From Iris pallida (Eukaryota; Streptophyta; Magnoliopsida; Asparagales; Iridaceae), in contig JANAVB010015600.1 of assembly GCA_029216955.1 (NCBI GenBank), forward strand, positions 26,766,188 through 26,830,187: a stretch of DNA of 64,000 bases, written 5' to 3'. The position numbers and the translations under genes were made by a program. Positions 34,598 through 46,780 of the stretch are shown here, in pieces (the first letter of the stretch is position 1; each line of letters begins with the position of its first letter). Below the pieces are notes generated by a model that made no database searches, had not been told where the DNA came from, and saw only the letters and a list, made by a program, of their open reading frames with translations.

Positions 34598-36059
34598 CAT
34601 GTATTCTTGTTTTTCAGCTCTGAACGCGTCCTTATTATTTCTCCAAGGATGACTCGCGGGCAGAAATTGACGGTGCAGTCAAAGAAAGAAGTTTTTTTTC
34701 CATGCTTAAGGCAAAACGCCTTACTATTTTCTATGCATATCGGACAAGACATGGTACCGTGAGTACTCCATTCCGACAATATACTTTATGCTGGAAAATT
34801 ATTGATTGTCCATATCAGTGAAGCTCTCATCTGAAAGTTCTGTTTCTTGGAAATATCATAGGTCGCGACGCCGATCTCCCATAGCTGTTTCAGCTTATCC
34901 ACCAACGGTTGTAAATATACATCGATGTTCTTCGTCGAATTTTTGGGACCGGATATGATAGCTGTCAAGAACATATAAGGAGTCTTCATACACATCCATG
35001 GTGGCAGATTGTAAGGGTTAAGAATGACCAGCCAGCAAGAATATTGAGATCCCGACTGCCCGAAAGGGGCAAAGCCATCAGAACATAGCGCCAGATGTAC
35101 ATTTCTAGGCTCTGCAGCAAAATCTGGATGACACAAATCAAAGTGTTTCCACGCCTCTCTATCCGAAGGATGTGATAATTCTACATCATCCTTTGTGCAT
35201 TCTTCGTTGTGCCACGTCATGTGTTCTGCTGTATTCAGAGACATATACATCCTCTGCAAGCGCTTCGTGATCGACAAGTAATGCATATACTTGTAAGGAC
35301 GTCATTTTCTAGTTGACTTTTCTTTTCTCTGCACTGGCTTGTAACGATCCGTATTACAGAAGCTGTAACTTTCTATGTCCTCGTTCTCCTTGTAGTACAA
35401 CATGCATCCGTTGCGACAACAATCTATCTTCTCGTACCCCAGTTCCAGTTGTCGGACCATCATCTTTGACTTGTAGAAGTTTTTTGGGAGCTCTTTGGAT
35501 TCCTTCGGTAGCACCTCCTTGATTAATTGTGTGATCCGATCATAGCAAGCTTGTGGCAAGTTAAAATCAGACTTTATGTTCAACAACCACATCATCTCTG
35601 ACAGTATGGAATGAGTCTCACAACCAGGATATAGAGGAGTATCTGCATCCTAAAACATATCATAGAACTCCTTCGCCTCGGATTAGGATCCTTCGGATCA
35701 AAATTAGGCCATGCCGCATCGTACACCATATCTCGTGCAAGGTTATACAGGTCTCCATAATCAACAGAGCATCCACCGTCTTCGATGACAAAATCCGTTG
35801 CAGCATTATCATCAAAAGCATAAGTAGCAGCTTCCGCAGCCTGTCTTTCCGCATATAGTTTACCTTGCGATGACTACATGCCGTAATCACGTACGAAACC
35901 CTTACGGGTAAAGTGATCTCTCACAATCACCACTTCTTCGTAACGTCTATTGCGACAATTATCACATGGACACTTGATTTTGTTACCGTCCATGTACTGA
36001 TCTTTGCTCATGGCATACTTAAGAAACACTTCCATGCCTGCCTGAAAATCATCACTCAT
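34598..36059 (-). pseudogene. CACTA transposase (TNP2-like), N-terminal half
   Basis: Transposase cuts and moves CACTA elements. ATG at 36059 opens the transposase-associated domain, with CPCDNCRNR as zinc ligands. After stops and frame changes near 35875 and 35650, 35595-35302 reads CYDRITQLIKEVLP and KIDCCRNGCMLYYKENED. Then 35280-34786 reads HPSDREAWKHFD, VHLALCSDGFAPFGQSG, SCWLVILNPYNLPPWMCMK and TYDISKKQNFQMRASLIWTI, the core of the TNP2-type transposase with its CSDGF Asp. 34779 onwards reads EWSTHGTMSCPICIENSKAF and FDCTVNFCP. After another shift PWRNNKDAF follows, and the match then ends. At least four breaks make it inactive. Confidence 0.85.
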
Positions 36060-36184
36060 ACCTATTCTGCTCTTGTATTACCGTTTGTACATCTATACGA
36101 TCAACGAAGTAACGATCCATCACAGATTGGATGTGAAAATCTGCATTGTAAGACAAAGTAAACAGAATTATAATTAAAAATATA

Positions 36185-36370
36185 TAGTCCGATACCGACT
36201 CCCCTCTACTTCGTTGCCCTACTTCCCCCGATTCTCAAGAAGACCCCCTCTCTGACCGATACTCATAGAAATAGTCCGATACCGATACTCATATAAATAG
36301 TCCGATACCGATACTCATATAAATAGGATTTTGATACCGATACTCATATAAATAGGATTTTGATACCGAT
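36185..36370. repeat. CCGATACTCATA tandem array, left part
   Basis: Units of about 26-30 bases read GTCCGATACCGATACTCATATAAATA, with a TAGGATTTT variant. The array is cut at 36370 by the gypsy element and resumes at 46781. Confidence 0.85.
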
Positions 36371-39109
36371 TGCCACCCTCATTTTCTCGTATTTCGTAAT
36401 TATACTCAAGGTCGGATTTTGGCATGTATTTTATTTTTCTCGACTTGCAGAATTTTGGGTTTTCTCGTATTTTGGGTTTCGGCTCGGCTCGGTTTTAGTT
36501 GGTTTGGTTTGATTTTAAACCAAATGGAACACCTTAACCTATACTCTACCCTCATTCCACCACAACCCACCCTTATTAAAATCCCCACCAACCATTCTCT
36601 CTCCTCATTTACTTCCATTAAATTTCTCCATCTTCTTCTTCCTTCCTCCACACAACACCCAACACCATAGGCAAGTGCACCTTGCCACCAAATAAGCACC
36701 CCATTTTATTTGTCCATTAGCTAGATTAGGCCATAGTGAACAATATTAGAACTTGGCATTTTGTGATTTGGAGATTCCATTTTTCTATATCTAGGTTTTA
36801 ACCATTTTCGGAAATCCTTGGTTTTGATCTATTAAACCTTGATTTTTGCTTGTTTTGATGCTTCCATGTGGAAGAAAATTCAATTTTACAAAAGATAGAA
36901 CTTTAAAAATCCAAATTTGGTTTTGATTTGGCCAAGATGTGAAGATTGGAAATTTTTGGTTGACTTGCTTTCGGTTTGGAGAAGAAGACCTTTCGGCTTG
37001 CGCTCTTTAGCGCAAGGCTGAACTGCGCAGCTCGCCTTTTGGCAAACCGCGCAACCCCCTTCTCGGCCAGCGCTTCTTAGCGCTGGGCTGACCCGCGCTC
37101 GGCCCCTTGGGCTGAACCGCGCATCCCTCCTTGGCGCACTAACCTTAGCGCAATCCGATCCTGCGCAACTCAACCTAGCACACTTGATCCCTGCGCAGTT
37201 CTCTCCCCGCGCACTTCGACCCAGAGCGCTTGGCACCCTGCGTAACCCAACTCAGCTCAGTCTAACTCCTGCGCCACCCAAACTCAGCGCCTTTCGATCC
37301 AGCGCAAGCCGACCTCTGCGCAGCTCACCCCTGCGCTATTTGTCCCCAGCTCACTTGGCTTCAGCGCAACCTGACCCTAGCGCAGTCCATTCCTCTTGTG
37401 CAATCTGATCCCCTGCGTAACCTATTTGTCCATGGTGATTTGGTTTTATTTCCTCAGGGCTTGGCTTCTCTTTGCTGATTGGAGTTTTGAGATCTTGTTC
37501 CACGCAACACGACTATCTTGGCTCAACACGACCTGGCACGATTTTTGATGATTTGCTTATGACTAATACGTTTTCCTAATTTCTGTGATTTACGATCCTG
37601 GTATTTTCTGGTCTTCTTTAACAGTGACCCGATAGGGTGCACACTAATCTTGTAACGTGTGATTCATGATTAATCACTGTAACTGGATAACCTGATAGTG
37701 ACCGTGGCGGCGCACTCTTAACTTGTAACTTGTAAATTGTAACCTGACTTGACTTGATGCTGTTGCGACGGCTAACTCGACTCTTGTAATCAACCTTGAC
37801 ACCGTGGGTGTTCCTTATTGCTTGTCTTGTGCAATCCACTTGTCTTGTCTTGTCTTGCATCATGTCTAGGACGTGACTCCCTGGTTTCCACGGTCAGGGA
37901 TTCGCACTGAATATGGTTTAAGTTAATGACTAGCTCAAACTTTAGTTCATGGAGAATTCTCCGTCACAGGCGATCTCGTTATCTGGGCGCTTAAAAAGGA
38001 ACTTGTAGCCTGCCGACGAGTAGGGCACATTCCCGCACACTGTCATGTGTTGCACCCTCTAAGTCACCTAAGGGTATATCGTCTCCAGAGCGATGTACCC
38101 AACCATACTCTCAACCCGCGGAAGGATAACTAGATAGTCTGCAGGGCTTGGGACTGGAGAATTCTCAATTGCATCTTGTTAGTAATTAGGCTTATGATAA
38201 CCCTAGTTAGTTTTGTAGAAAGCCGTAGTATTTGCTTGGCCGCTTGTGAATGGATGGAGTCCAGCCTTGTCTAAGTCTTGTCTAGTCCCAGTACCCGGTT
38301 ACTCCTGAGCATGACTGTTTACTTATTCTTAAACAATAAATGGATAGAAACAAAGTGCTATTCAGGCGAAGGGTTACAACTCCGGTCCCTGTTTGGTTTA
38401 AGGGTTGTAACCTAGCTCCCGGAATGGTTCCACGTCCCTAGTCATTTATTGTCCTGTGGTTCTCTTTATTACTTGTACTTTTCTTCTATTCATTATGTTC
38501 TAATATGCTGGCTTTTGTTCTTATTTCGTGGCCTCCTTTGTAGCACTTGCCCTTTCTGGGGTTTGACCCAGCTGGTTTTGTGTGGCCAGATTTCGGAGCA
38601 GCACCCGAGGATCTACCGAACCTCCAGCCCGATGGTGGCGACTAGAAGGAACCCGGGCTATGAGTGGATTTTCTATTTTGTTTCGCTCACTCCATTGTAA
38701 AATTATTCATTTGAGGAGTTTAGCTGACGAGCAACTATTAGCTCGATGCATATTTACTTACTGTCTGTCTACGGGCTGTAAATATGATTAACAAATCCTA
38801 GGGTTGATCATGTATGACTAAACTCTTGCTAGTTCTCACATTTTGTACGACTAGCTTCATGATCAGCTGAATATGTAATATTTGGGACGCCTTTTATTGT
38901 ATATTTGATGGTCTAACATCTTGCACTATATTACTTGCTTGAGATTGAGACAATAGGCTTGTTCATGACCATAGGAGACTGTTGGCTTGTAGTTAAACCC
39001 TCATATTCCTAGACAGCCGTGACCGTATAGTGAGGTGGATTCCATTTCAATATACGTAGCTGGCTATGTACGCCCCCGCTCTCCAGTATTCTGGTTCTGG
39101 GGCGTCACA
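36371..39109 (+). repeat. 5' LTR of gypsy copy 2
   Basis: It starts TGCCACCCTC (TGTCAC in the 3' copy) and ends GGGGCGTCACA. A GC-rich block of GCGCA/TGCGC words fills about 36995-37420. No coding is seen. Confidence 0.95.
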
Positions 39110-39135
39110 TGGTTTAAGTGGTGGCCCATGCAGGT
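39110..39135 (+). other. PBS region of gypsy copy 2
   Basis: TGGTTTAAGTGG follows the LTR directly and is a degenerate form of a TGG-starting PBS. The next phrase, GTGGTGGCCCATGCAGGTCT, recurs after the LTR at 59744, so the two families share their leader. Confidence 0.5.
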
Positions 39136-39241
39136 CTTGGCATTCAAGAATGTGAGGGTTTACCGAATAGATGTCTCAATCAGTACTCTTCTGTGATCTC
39201 CGCTCATATCCTCTGAATCTCTGTATTCTTGTCCTGATCAT

Positions 39242-40549
39242 GTGCTTGTATCGTTGATCTGTCCTGGTCCTTCCTTATTATTTCCCTGTGTCGTCTTCTT
39301 CAGCGGTACTGTACCTGACCCCGCCGATCAGCAAGGTGGAGCACTTCCTGTGGACCAGCCGCAACCCGGAGATCAAGCCCAGCATTCTGGAGTAGCCTCC
39401 AGAGTTATACCTACTAGAGGGGAGCCCCCAGTTCAGCCCGTTCGACCTGCCGAGCCTGATGATGGCACCTTGGTAGGTCTCATCAGGACCTTGATAGCTT
39501 CCCAGGATCGTAGAGGAGACGCCTTGCACCAGACAGTGGCAGATGCTTTGACCAGAGGCGGTCATCCAGGGAACAGCGCGGCCAACAGCTTCAAGCGCTT
39601 GAATCCTCCATTCTTCGACGGCAGCGAAGATGCGATTGTCGCGGACGCTTGGCTTCAGGATACCGAGGTGGTTCTGGAAGTAGCTAGGACACCTGAGAAT
39701 GAGAAGGTGGCGGTGGTACGCCTACAGTTGCTGGACTTAGCTCGCAATTGGTGGGCGGCGCAGGCCATGGGATTAGTGGCACCCATTACTTGGGCAGTGT
39801 TTAGAGAGAGATTCCAGACAAAGTATTTCGATGATGTAGCTCGATACGACCTGCAGACGAGGTTAACCAACTTGAAGCAAGGAGGCAGAACGGTCGACGG
39901 TTATGCATCTGAGTTTTTTAGGCTCAGTAGGTTTGCCCCCACCTTGGTGGCGACCGAGTTTGATAGGGCCCAGCGGTTTCAGCAGGGACTGCATTTGGAG
40001 ATCTTGTTGGCAGTTGAGCAGTTCGAGCACCAGACGTTCGATGTAGTATTGAGAGCAGCTAGGAGGCATGAGTACACCTCCCAGAGGATCGTAGATAGGA
40101 CCGGAGGTAGGAAGCGGTCCCACAGTCAGATGCACCAATCATCAGCTCCAGCCCCGGCAGCTAGGGGTTTAACCATTGGAACTCCAAGGCGGGCGGCCTC
40201 AGTGACGTCGATTCAGCATTCAACCCCGACGTACCCGCAGCAGCAGAAGCAGAAGCAGACTTCTGCGATGGGATATTCTCATTGCGGGAATCCAGGACAC
40301 GTGGTGGCAGATTGTCGCAGGGCGCAGGGATTGTGCCTGGCTTGTGGAGCGGCAGATCACAAGATAGAAGCCTGCCCGAATAGGGGTAGTTCGTCCTCTT
40401 CCAACCTAACCAGTCCATCGGTTAGTGGACCAGCGCCTATGCAGCAGCAGCAGTACCCGAGGCCATTATTGCCTCAGGCCCAGGCGTTTCATCAACAGAA
40501 CCAGCAGCAGTATACCCAAGCCCAAGTGCAGAACAAGGCCAGGCGATGA
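39242..40549 (+). pseudogene. gypsy copy 2 gag
   Basis: Gag builds the particle. The frame is open for 435 codons but has no plausible ATG at its start, so the start codon may be lost. The core reads RLNPPFFDGSEDAIVADAWL, ARNWWAAQAMG, FRERFQTKYFDD and LKQGGRTVDGYASEFFRLSR, typical of chromovirus gag. Two zinc knuckles follow. The first (YSHCGNPGHVVADC) has lost its first Cys; the second (CLACGAADHKIEAC) is intact. A Gln-rich tail ends at TGA 40547. Confidence 0.85.
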
Positions 40550-41010
40550 TGATGGCTATGGAAGAAGAAGTTGCACCAGGTGAGGTAGTGGCAGGTACTA
40601 TTCTCGTCAACTCCTCCCCAGCATTGGTATTATTTGATTCTGGTGCATCGCATTCATTCATGTCTGCACGATTCACGACACGGATAGGATTGGAGCCCGA
40701 GTCATTATCAGTGAGGCTCAATATACTTACTGGTAATGGTCTTGTGGGAGTAGATCGTGTGTTTTTCTCGTGTCGGATCGTAGTTAGCGGTAGAGAGTTC
40801 CCCGCTAGATTTATAGAGTTCCCTATGGCAGACTATGATGTAGTCTTAGGCATGGATTGGTTGAGGAACCAGTATGCTAGGATAGACTGCCATGTTGGCA
40901 GGGTTGTCTTTAGTATTCCAGGAGAGCCAGAGTTTTCATTTTCCAGAGACGCAGTGGAGCCATCTTTCCCAGTATTGCGTAGCAGCAGTACAGTTGCCCC
41001 GGATAGTTGA
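40546..41010 (+). pseudogene. gypsy copy 2 protease
   Basis: The frame overlaps the end of gag by four bases. The active site is LFDSGASHSF (DSG), and the second block is DVVLGMDWL. Near 40980 the frame is lost; the pre-RT text [20 protein letters not shown] continues in another frame (40892-41146). The piece lacks its natural join to RT. Confidence 0.85.
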
Positions 41011-41127
41011 AGAGTTTCCAGATGTCTTCCCAGAGGAACTTCCAGGGATGCCGCCAGAGAGGGAGATCGAGTTCACTATAGACTTGATCCCCGGAACAGC
41101 ACCAGTATCAGAGCGAGAGTCTACAGG

Positions 41128-42825
41128 ATGGCGCCTTCAGAGTTGAAGATTTTGTACAAGATGATTGAAGAACTCAGGACCAAGGGATTCATTCGTGCAA
41201 GTGGATCGCCTTGGGGAGCCCCGATGCTTCTTGTGAAAAAGAAGGATGGTACGTTCAGGTTATGTGTAGACTATCGTACCTTGAAATTAGTGACAATCAA
41301 GAACAGATACCCTCTTCCGAGGATAGATGACTTGTTTGATCAACTCAAAGGGGCTTCAGTGTTCTCGAAGATAGACTTGCGGTCAGGATACCACCAGATC
41401 AGAGTCAGAGAGCAGGACATCCCGAAGACAGCGTTTAGATCGAGGTATGGGCATTGGAAGTTCCTTGTTATGCCCTTTGGAGCGACCAATGCGCCGGCCG
41501 TATTCATGGACCTCATGAATCACATTTTCATGCCTTACCTGGATCAGTTCGTGATCGTGTTCCTAGATGATATCCTGGTCTACAGCAAGAGCGAAGTAGA
41601 GCATGAGCAGCATCTCAGAATCGTCCTTCAGACGCTTAGAGAGCATCAGTTGTACGCCAAGTTCATTAAATGCGGGTTCTGGCTCGATCATATTTCGTAC
41701 TTGGGTCACATCATTACCCGAGGAGGAGTGGAAGTAGATCCCCAGAAGATTGTGGCTATCGAGTCATGGCCAGTACCTAGTTCAGTGGCAGAGGTCCGCA
41801 GCTTCCTTGGATTAGCCGGCTACTACCGGCGATTCGTTTCAGATTTTGCGAGGATTTCGGCACCGATGACCCAGTTGACCCGCAAGGATGTGCAGTTTGC
41901 TTGGACAGCAGAGTGCCAGGAATCATTTGAGAAGTTGAAGCGAGGTTTGATAACGGCTCCTATTCTCACGCTTCCAGATGGGACCGGAGGATTCACAGTT
42001 TATTGCGACGCTTCAGGCAGAGGATTGAGGTATGTCTTGATGCAGCATGGGAAGGTAATATCTTATGCAACACGTCAACTTCGTGATCATGAGAAGAATT
42101 ACCCGACCCATGACTTGGAACTGGCAGCAGTAGTGTTTGCACTTAAGCTTTGGCGGCACTACTTGTATGGAGATAGAGTGGAGATATTTACTGATCACAA
42201 GAGCCTGAAGTATTTTTTCACCCAGAAGGACCTTAATATGCGACAGAGAAGATGGCTCGAGCTACTGGTGGACTACGATGTGGATTTGCAGTATCACCCA
42301 GGGAAGGCCAACGTTGTAGCAGATACGTTGAACAGGAGAGCCGAAGTTTACTTCCTAACGGAACAACTAAAGTTATTGGCAGATCTTCAGAAGATGGGAG
42401 TTGAAGTGGTTCTTTCTACCAACATGGCGTTGATGGCCAGTCTACAGGTTCAGTCCAGCATAGTTGAGAGGATCCGGATGGCGCAGTCAGTAGATTCCAA
42501 GCTTCAGCGACTCAGAGCAGAGTGTGAGGCAGGAAGAAGGCCAGAGTTATGCATCCATGAAGATGGTATACTTCGACACGGCACTCGTCTTTGTGTACCT
42601 AGTGGAGATATCAGACAGGAGGTCATGGCAGAAGCTCACAGTTCACATTATTCTATTCATCCCGGTGGTACGAAGATGTACCGTAATATCCGTCAGCACT
42701 TCTGGTGGAATGACATAAAGAGGGAGATAGCCCAATTTGTCTCTCGTTGTTTGGTTTGCCAGCAGGTTAAAGCTGAACATCAGAGGCTCGCTGGACTTCT
42801 TCAGCCCTTGCCGATTCCAGAATGA
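41128..42825 (+). pseudogene. gypsy copy 2 RT, RNase H and integrase zinc domain
   Basis: The frame is open for 565 codons. RT begins with the [14 protein letters not shown] phrase and has the catalytic FLDD at 41560-41571. RNase H shows [18 protein letters not shown], and FTDHKSLKY lies near 42190. The integrase zinc region has [27 protein letters not shown]. The frame stops at TGA 42823, where the family has TGG (PIPEWKWEH), a G-to-A change. Confidence 0.9.
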
Positions 42826-43887
42826 AAGTGGGAGCATGTGACCATGGATTTTGTGACTGGATTGCCTAGATCCCCAGCTGGTCGAGATGCTATTTGGGTT
42901 ATAGTTGACAGGCTCACAAAGGTGGCTCATTTTTTTCCATTCAGAGTTGGGCAGTCTACGGCTCGGCTAGCAGAGATGTACCTCAGGCAGATTGTCAGGC
43001 TTCATGGGGTGCCGGTCAGTATCACCTCGGACAGGGATTCAAGATTCACGTCACATTTTTGGCGCAGCCTGCAAGAGAGTTTGGGAACTCACCTTCAGTT
43101 TAGCTCAGCTTATCACCCGCAGACAGATGGCCAGTCAGAACGCGCGATCCAGACCCTTGAAGATATGTTGAGATCTAGTACCCTTGACTTCGGTGGTTCT
43201 TAGAAGGATCACCTGCACCTGGTAGAATTTTCCTACAACAATAGTTTCCAGGCCAGTATTCAGATGACTCCGTTCGAGGCACTATATGGTAGGAAGTGCA
43301 GATCTCTGCTAGCATAATATGATGTTGGAGAGAGGCAGATGCTTGGTCCAGAGATGATTGCCCATATAGTTGAAGTGGTCAGAAGGATCAGAGATCGCCT
43401 TTGAGTGGCCCAAGATCGCCAGCGGCATTTGGCCGATGCCCATCGACTTCTCTTAGAATTTGCTATCGGCGACCATGTATTCCTTAGGATCTCGCCTAAC
43501 CGCGGCGTCATTCGCTTTGGCGTACGGGCAAAGCTTAGTCCTAGGTATATAGGACCGTTCGATATCCTGGAGCGAGTAGGAGATGTATCATATCGTCTCG
43601 TTCTTCCGTCGTCGCTAAGTGAGGTGCATGATGTATTCCATGTGTCCCAATTACGATGGTACATCCCAGACCCGAGCCATATCCTAGACCATTCGGAACT
43701 GGTTGTTGGTACCAACCTTTCATATGAGGAGAGGCCCGTGTCTATATTGGACCGGAGAGAAAAGATACTCAAGAACAAGACTATTAGTTTAGTCCGTGTT
43801 GCTTGGGGTCATCACTCTCTAGGTAAGTCGACGTGGGAGCGTGAGGATGATATCCTATCGCGATATCCCTACCTGTTTGACTCGTAA
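42826..43887 (+). pseudogene. gypsy copy 2 integrase core and chromodomain-like tail
   Basis: The frame continues with MDFVTGLPRSP, SDRDSRFTSHFW and DGQSERAIQ, the three acidic positions of the DDE core. Stops lie at 43201 (TAG for TGG), about 43317 (TAA) and 43403 (TGA, apparently from CGA). The rest to the natural TAA at 43885 holds YIGPFDILERVGDVSYRL and the tail VSILDRREKILKNKTIS, STWEREDDILSRYPYLFD, which is the Tekay-type chromodomain-like end thought to guide insertion to heterochromatin. Confidence 0.85.
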
Positions 43888-44035
43888 GGTATAATGTCTT
43901 CCTTATGCCTTATGCTTTTCATTCCTTGATTGTATGTATGATTGTATGATTGAGTTGCTTAGTGTAGTTGTTGGTGCTTAGTGTAGCTCGCTGTGGCAAT
44001 CTCTAGCTCCTTGATTAAATTCCGAGGACGAAATT

Positions 44036-44054
44036 CTTTTAAGGTGGATAGAGT
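44036..44054 (+). other. Polypurine tract of gypsy copy 2
   Basis: AAGGTGGATAGAG just before the 3' LTR, after TCCGAGGACGAAATTC. Confidence 0.75.
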
Positions 44055-46780
44055 TGTCACCCTCATTTTTTCGTATTTTGTAATTATACTCAAGGTCGGA
44101 TTTTGGCATGTATTTTATTTTTCTCGACTTGCAAAATTTTGGGTTCTCGTATTTTGGGTTTCGGCTCGGCTCGGTTTTAGTTGGTTTGGTTTGATTTTAA
44201 ACCCAATGGAACACCTTAACCTATACTCCACCCTCATTCCACCACAACCCACCCTCATTAAAATCCCCACCAACCATTCTCTCTCCTCATTTACTTCCAT
44301 TAAATTTCTCCATCTTCTTCTTCCTTCCTCCACACAACACCCAACACCATAGGCAAGTGTACCTTACCACCAAATAAGCACCCTATTTTATTTATCCATT
44401 AGCTAGATTAGACCATGGTGAACAACAATAAAACTTGGCATTTTGTGATTTGGAGCTTCCATTTTCTAGATCTAGGTTTTAACCATTTTCGGAAATCCTT
44501 GGTTTTGATCTATTAAACCTTGATTTTTACTTGTTTTGATGCTTCCATGTGGAAGAGAATTCAATTTTACACAAGATAGAACTTTGAAAATCCAAATTTG
44601 GTTTTGATTTGGCCAAGATATGAAGATTGGAAATTTTTGGTTGACTTGCTCTCGGTTTGGAGAAGAAGACCTTTCGGCCTACGCTCTTTAGCGCAAGGCT
44701 GAACTGCGCAGCTCGCCTTTTGGCGAACCGCGCAACCCCCTTCTCGGCCAGTGCTCCTTAGCGCTGGGCTGACCCGCGCTCGGCCCCTTAGGTTGAACCG
44801 CGCATCCCTCCTTGGCGCACTAACCTTAGCGCAATCCGATCCTGCGCAGCTCAACCTAGCGCACTTGATCCCTGCACAGTTTGCTCCCCGTGCACTTCGA
44901 CCCAGCGCACTTGGCACCCTGCGCAACCCAACTCAGCGCAGTCTAACTCCTGCGCCACCCAAACTCAGTGCCCTTCGACCCAGCGCAAGCCGACCTCTGC
45001 GCAGCTCACCCCTGCGCAGTTTGCTCCCAGCTCACTTGGCTTCAGCGCAACCTGACCCTAGCGCAGTCCATTCCCCTTGCGCAATCTGATCCCCTGTGCA
45101 ACCTGTTTGTCAATGGTGATTTGGTTTCATTTCCTCAGGGCTTGGCTTCTCTTTGCTGATTGGAGTTTTGAGATCTTGTTCCACGCAACACGACGACCTG
45201 GCACGTTTTTTGATGATTTGCTTATGACTAATACGTTTTCCTGATTTCTGTGATTTACGATCCTGGTATTTTTTGGTCTTCTTTAACAGTGACCCGATGG
45301 GGTGCACACTAATCTTGTAACCTGTGATTCATGATTAATCTCTGTAACTGGATAACCTGATAGTGACCGTGGTGGCGCACTCTTAACTTGTAACTTGTAA
45401 CTTATAAATTGTAACCTGACTTGACTTGATGATGTTGCGACGGCTAACTCGACTCTTGTAATCAACCTTGACACCGTGGGTGTTCCTTCTTGCTTGTCTT
45501 GTGCAATCCACTTGTCTTGTCTTATCTTGCATCATGTCTAGGACGTGACTCCCTGGTTCCCACGGTCAGGGATTCGTACTGAATATGGTTTAAGTTAATG
45601 ACTAGCTCAAACTTTAGTTCATGGAGAATTCCCCGTCACAGGCGATCTCGTTATCTGGGCGCTTAAAAAGGGACTTGTAGCCTGCCGACGAGTAGGGCAC
45701 ATTCTCGCACACTATCATGTGTTGCACCCTCTAAGTCACCTAAGGGATATCGTCTCCAGGGCGATGTACCCAACCATACTCTCAACCCGCGGAAGGGTAA
45801 CTAGATAGTCTGCAGGGCTTGGGACTGGGGAATTCTCAATTGCATCTTGTTAGTAATTAGGCTTATAATAACCCTAGTTAGTTAAGTAGAAAGCCGTATT
45901 ATTTGCTTGGCCACTTGTGAATGGATGGAGTCCAGCCTTGTCTAAGTCTTGTCTAGTCCCAGTACCCGGTTACTCCTGAGCATGACTGTTTACTTATTCT
46001 TAAACAATAAATGGATATAGACAAAGTGCTATTCAGGCGAAGGGTTACGACTCCGGTTCCTGTTTGGTTTAAGGGTTGTAACCTTGCTCCCGGAATGGTT
46101 CCACGTCCCTAGTCGTTTATTGTCCTGTGGTTCTCTTTATTACTTGTACTTTTCTTCTATTCCTTATGTTCTGATATGCTGGCTTTTGTTCTTATTTCGT
46201 GGCCTCCTTTGTGGCACTTGCTCTTTCTGGGGTTTGACCCAGCTGGTTTTGTGTGGCCAGATTTCGGAGCAGCACCCGAGGATCTACCGAACCTCCCGCC
46301 CGATGGTGGCGACTAGAAGGAACCCGGGCTATGAGTGGGTTTTCTATTTTGTTTCGCTCACTCCATTGTAAAATTATTCTTTTGAGGCGATTAGCCGACG
46401 AGCAACTGTTAGCTCGATGCATATTTACTTACTGTCTGCCTACGGGCTGTAAACATGATTAACAAATCCTAGGGTTGATAATGTATGACTAAACTCTTGC
46501 TAGTTCTCGCATTTTGTACGACTAGCTTCATGATCAGCTGAATATGTAATATTTGGGATGCCTTTTATTGTATATTTGGTGGTATAACATCTTGCACTAT
46601 ATTACTTGCTTGAGATTGAGACAATAGGCTTGTTCATGACTATATGAGACTGTTGGCTTGTAGTTAAACCCTCATATTCCTAGACAGCCGTGACCGTATA
46701 GTGAGGTGGATTCCATTTCAATATACGTAGCTGGCTATGTACGCTCCCGCTCTCCAGTATTTTGGTTCTGGGGCGTCACA
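44055..46780 (+). repeat. 3' LTR of gypsy copy 2
   Basis: It starts TGTCACCCTC and ends GGGGCGTCACA. It matches the 5' LTR with scattered substitutions and short indels (for example a lost TATCTTGGCTCAA piece near 45195). GC-rich words lie at about 44680-45100. Confidence 0.95.

Larger units (their letters stand above)
36371..46780 (+). mobile_element. Complete Ty3/gypsy retrotransposon, Tekay/Del-like (copy 2, 10.4 kb)
   Basis: LTRs of 2739 and 2726 bp flank gag, protease, RT, RNase H, integrase and a chromodomain-like tail. CCGAT lies directly before (36366-36370) and after (46781-46785) and rejoins the interrupted array text. The pol protein is close to that of copy 1 and ends with TWERED and YPYLF. 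Stops and frameshifts make it non-autonomous. The LTRs are very similar, so it is the youngest layer of this nest. Confidence 0.95.

Noticed and set aside
38449..38791. Small plus-strand ORFs in the copy 2 LTR, also at 46.1-46.4 kb
   Set aside because: They are duplicated only because the LTR is duplicated, and no coding signal separates them from the rest of the LTR.
44567..45089. ORFs of 112-119 codons on both strands rich in Ala, Pro and Arg
   Set aside because: They cover the GC-rich word array of the LTR and recur, altered, in the other LTR; a composition effect.
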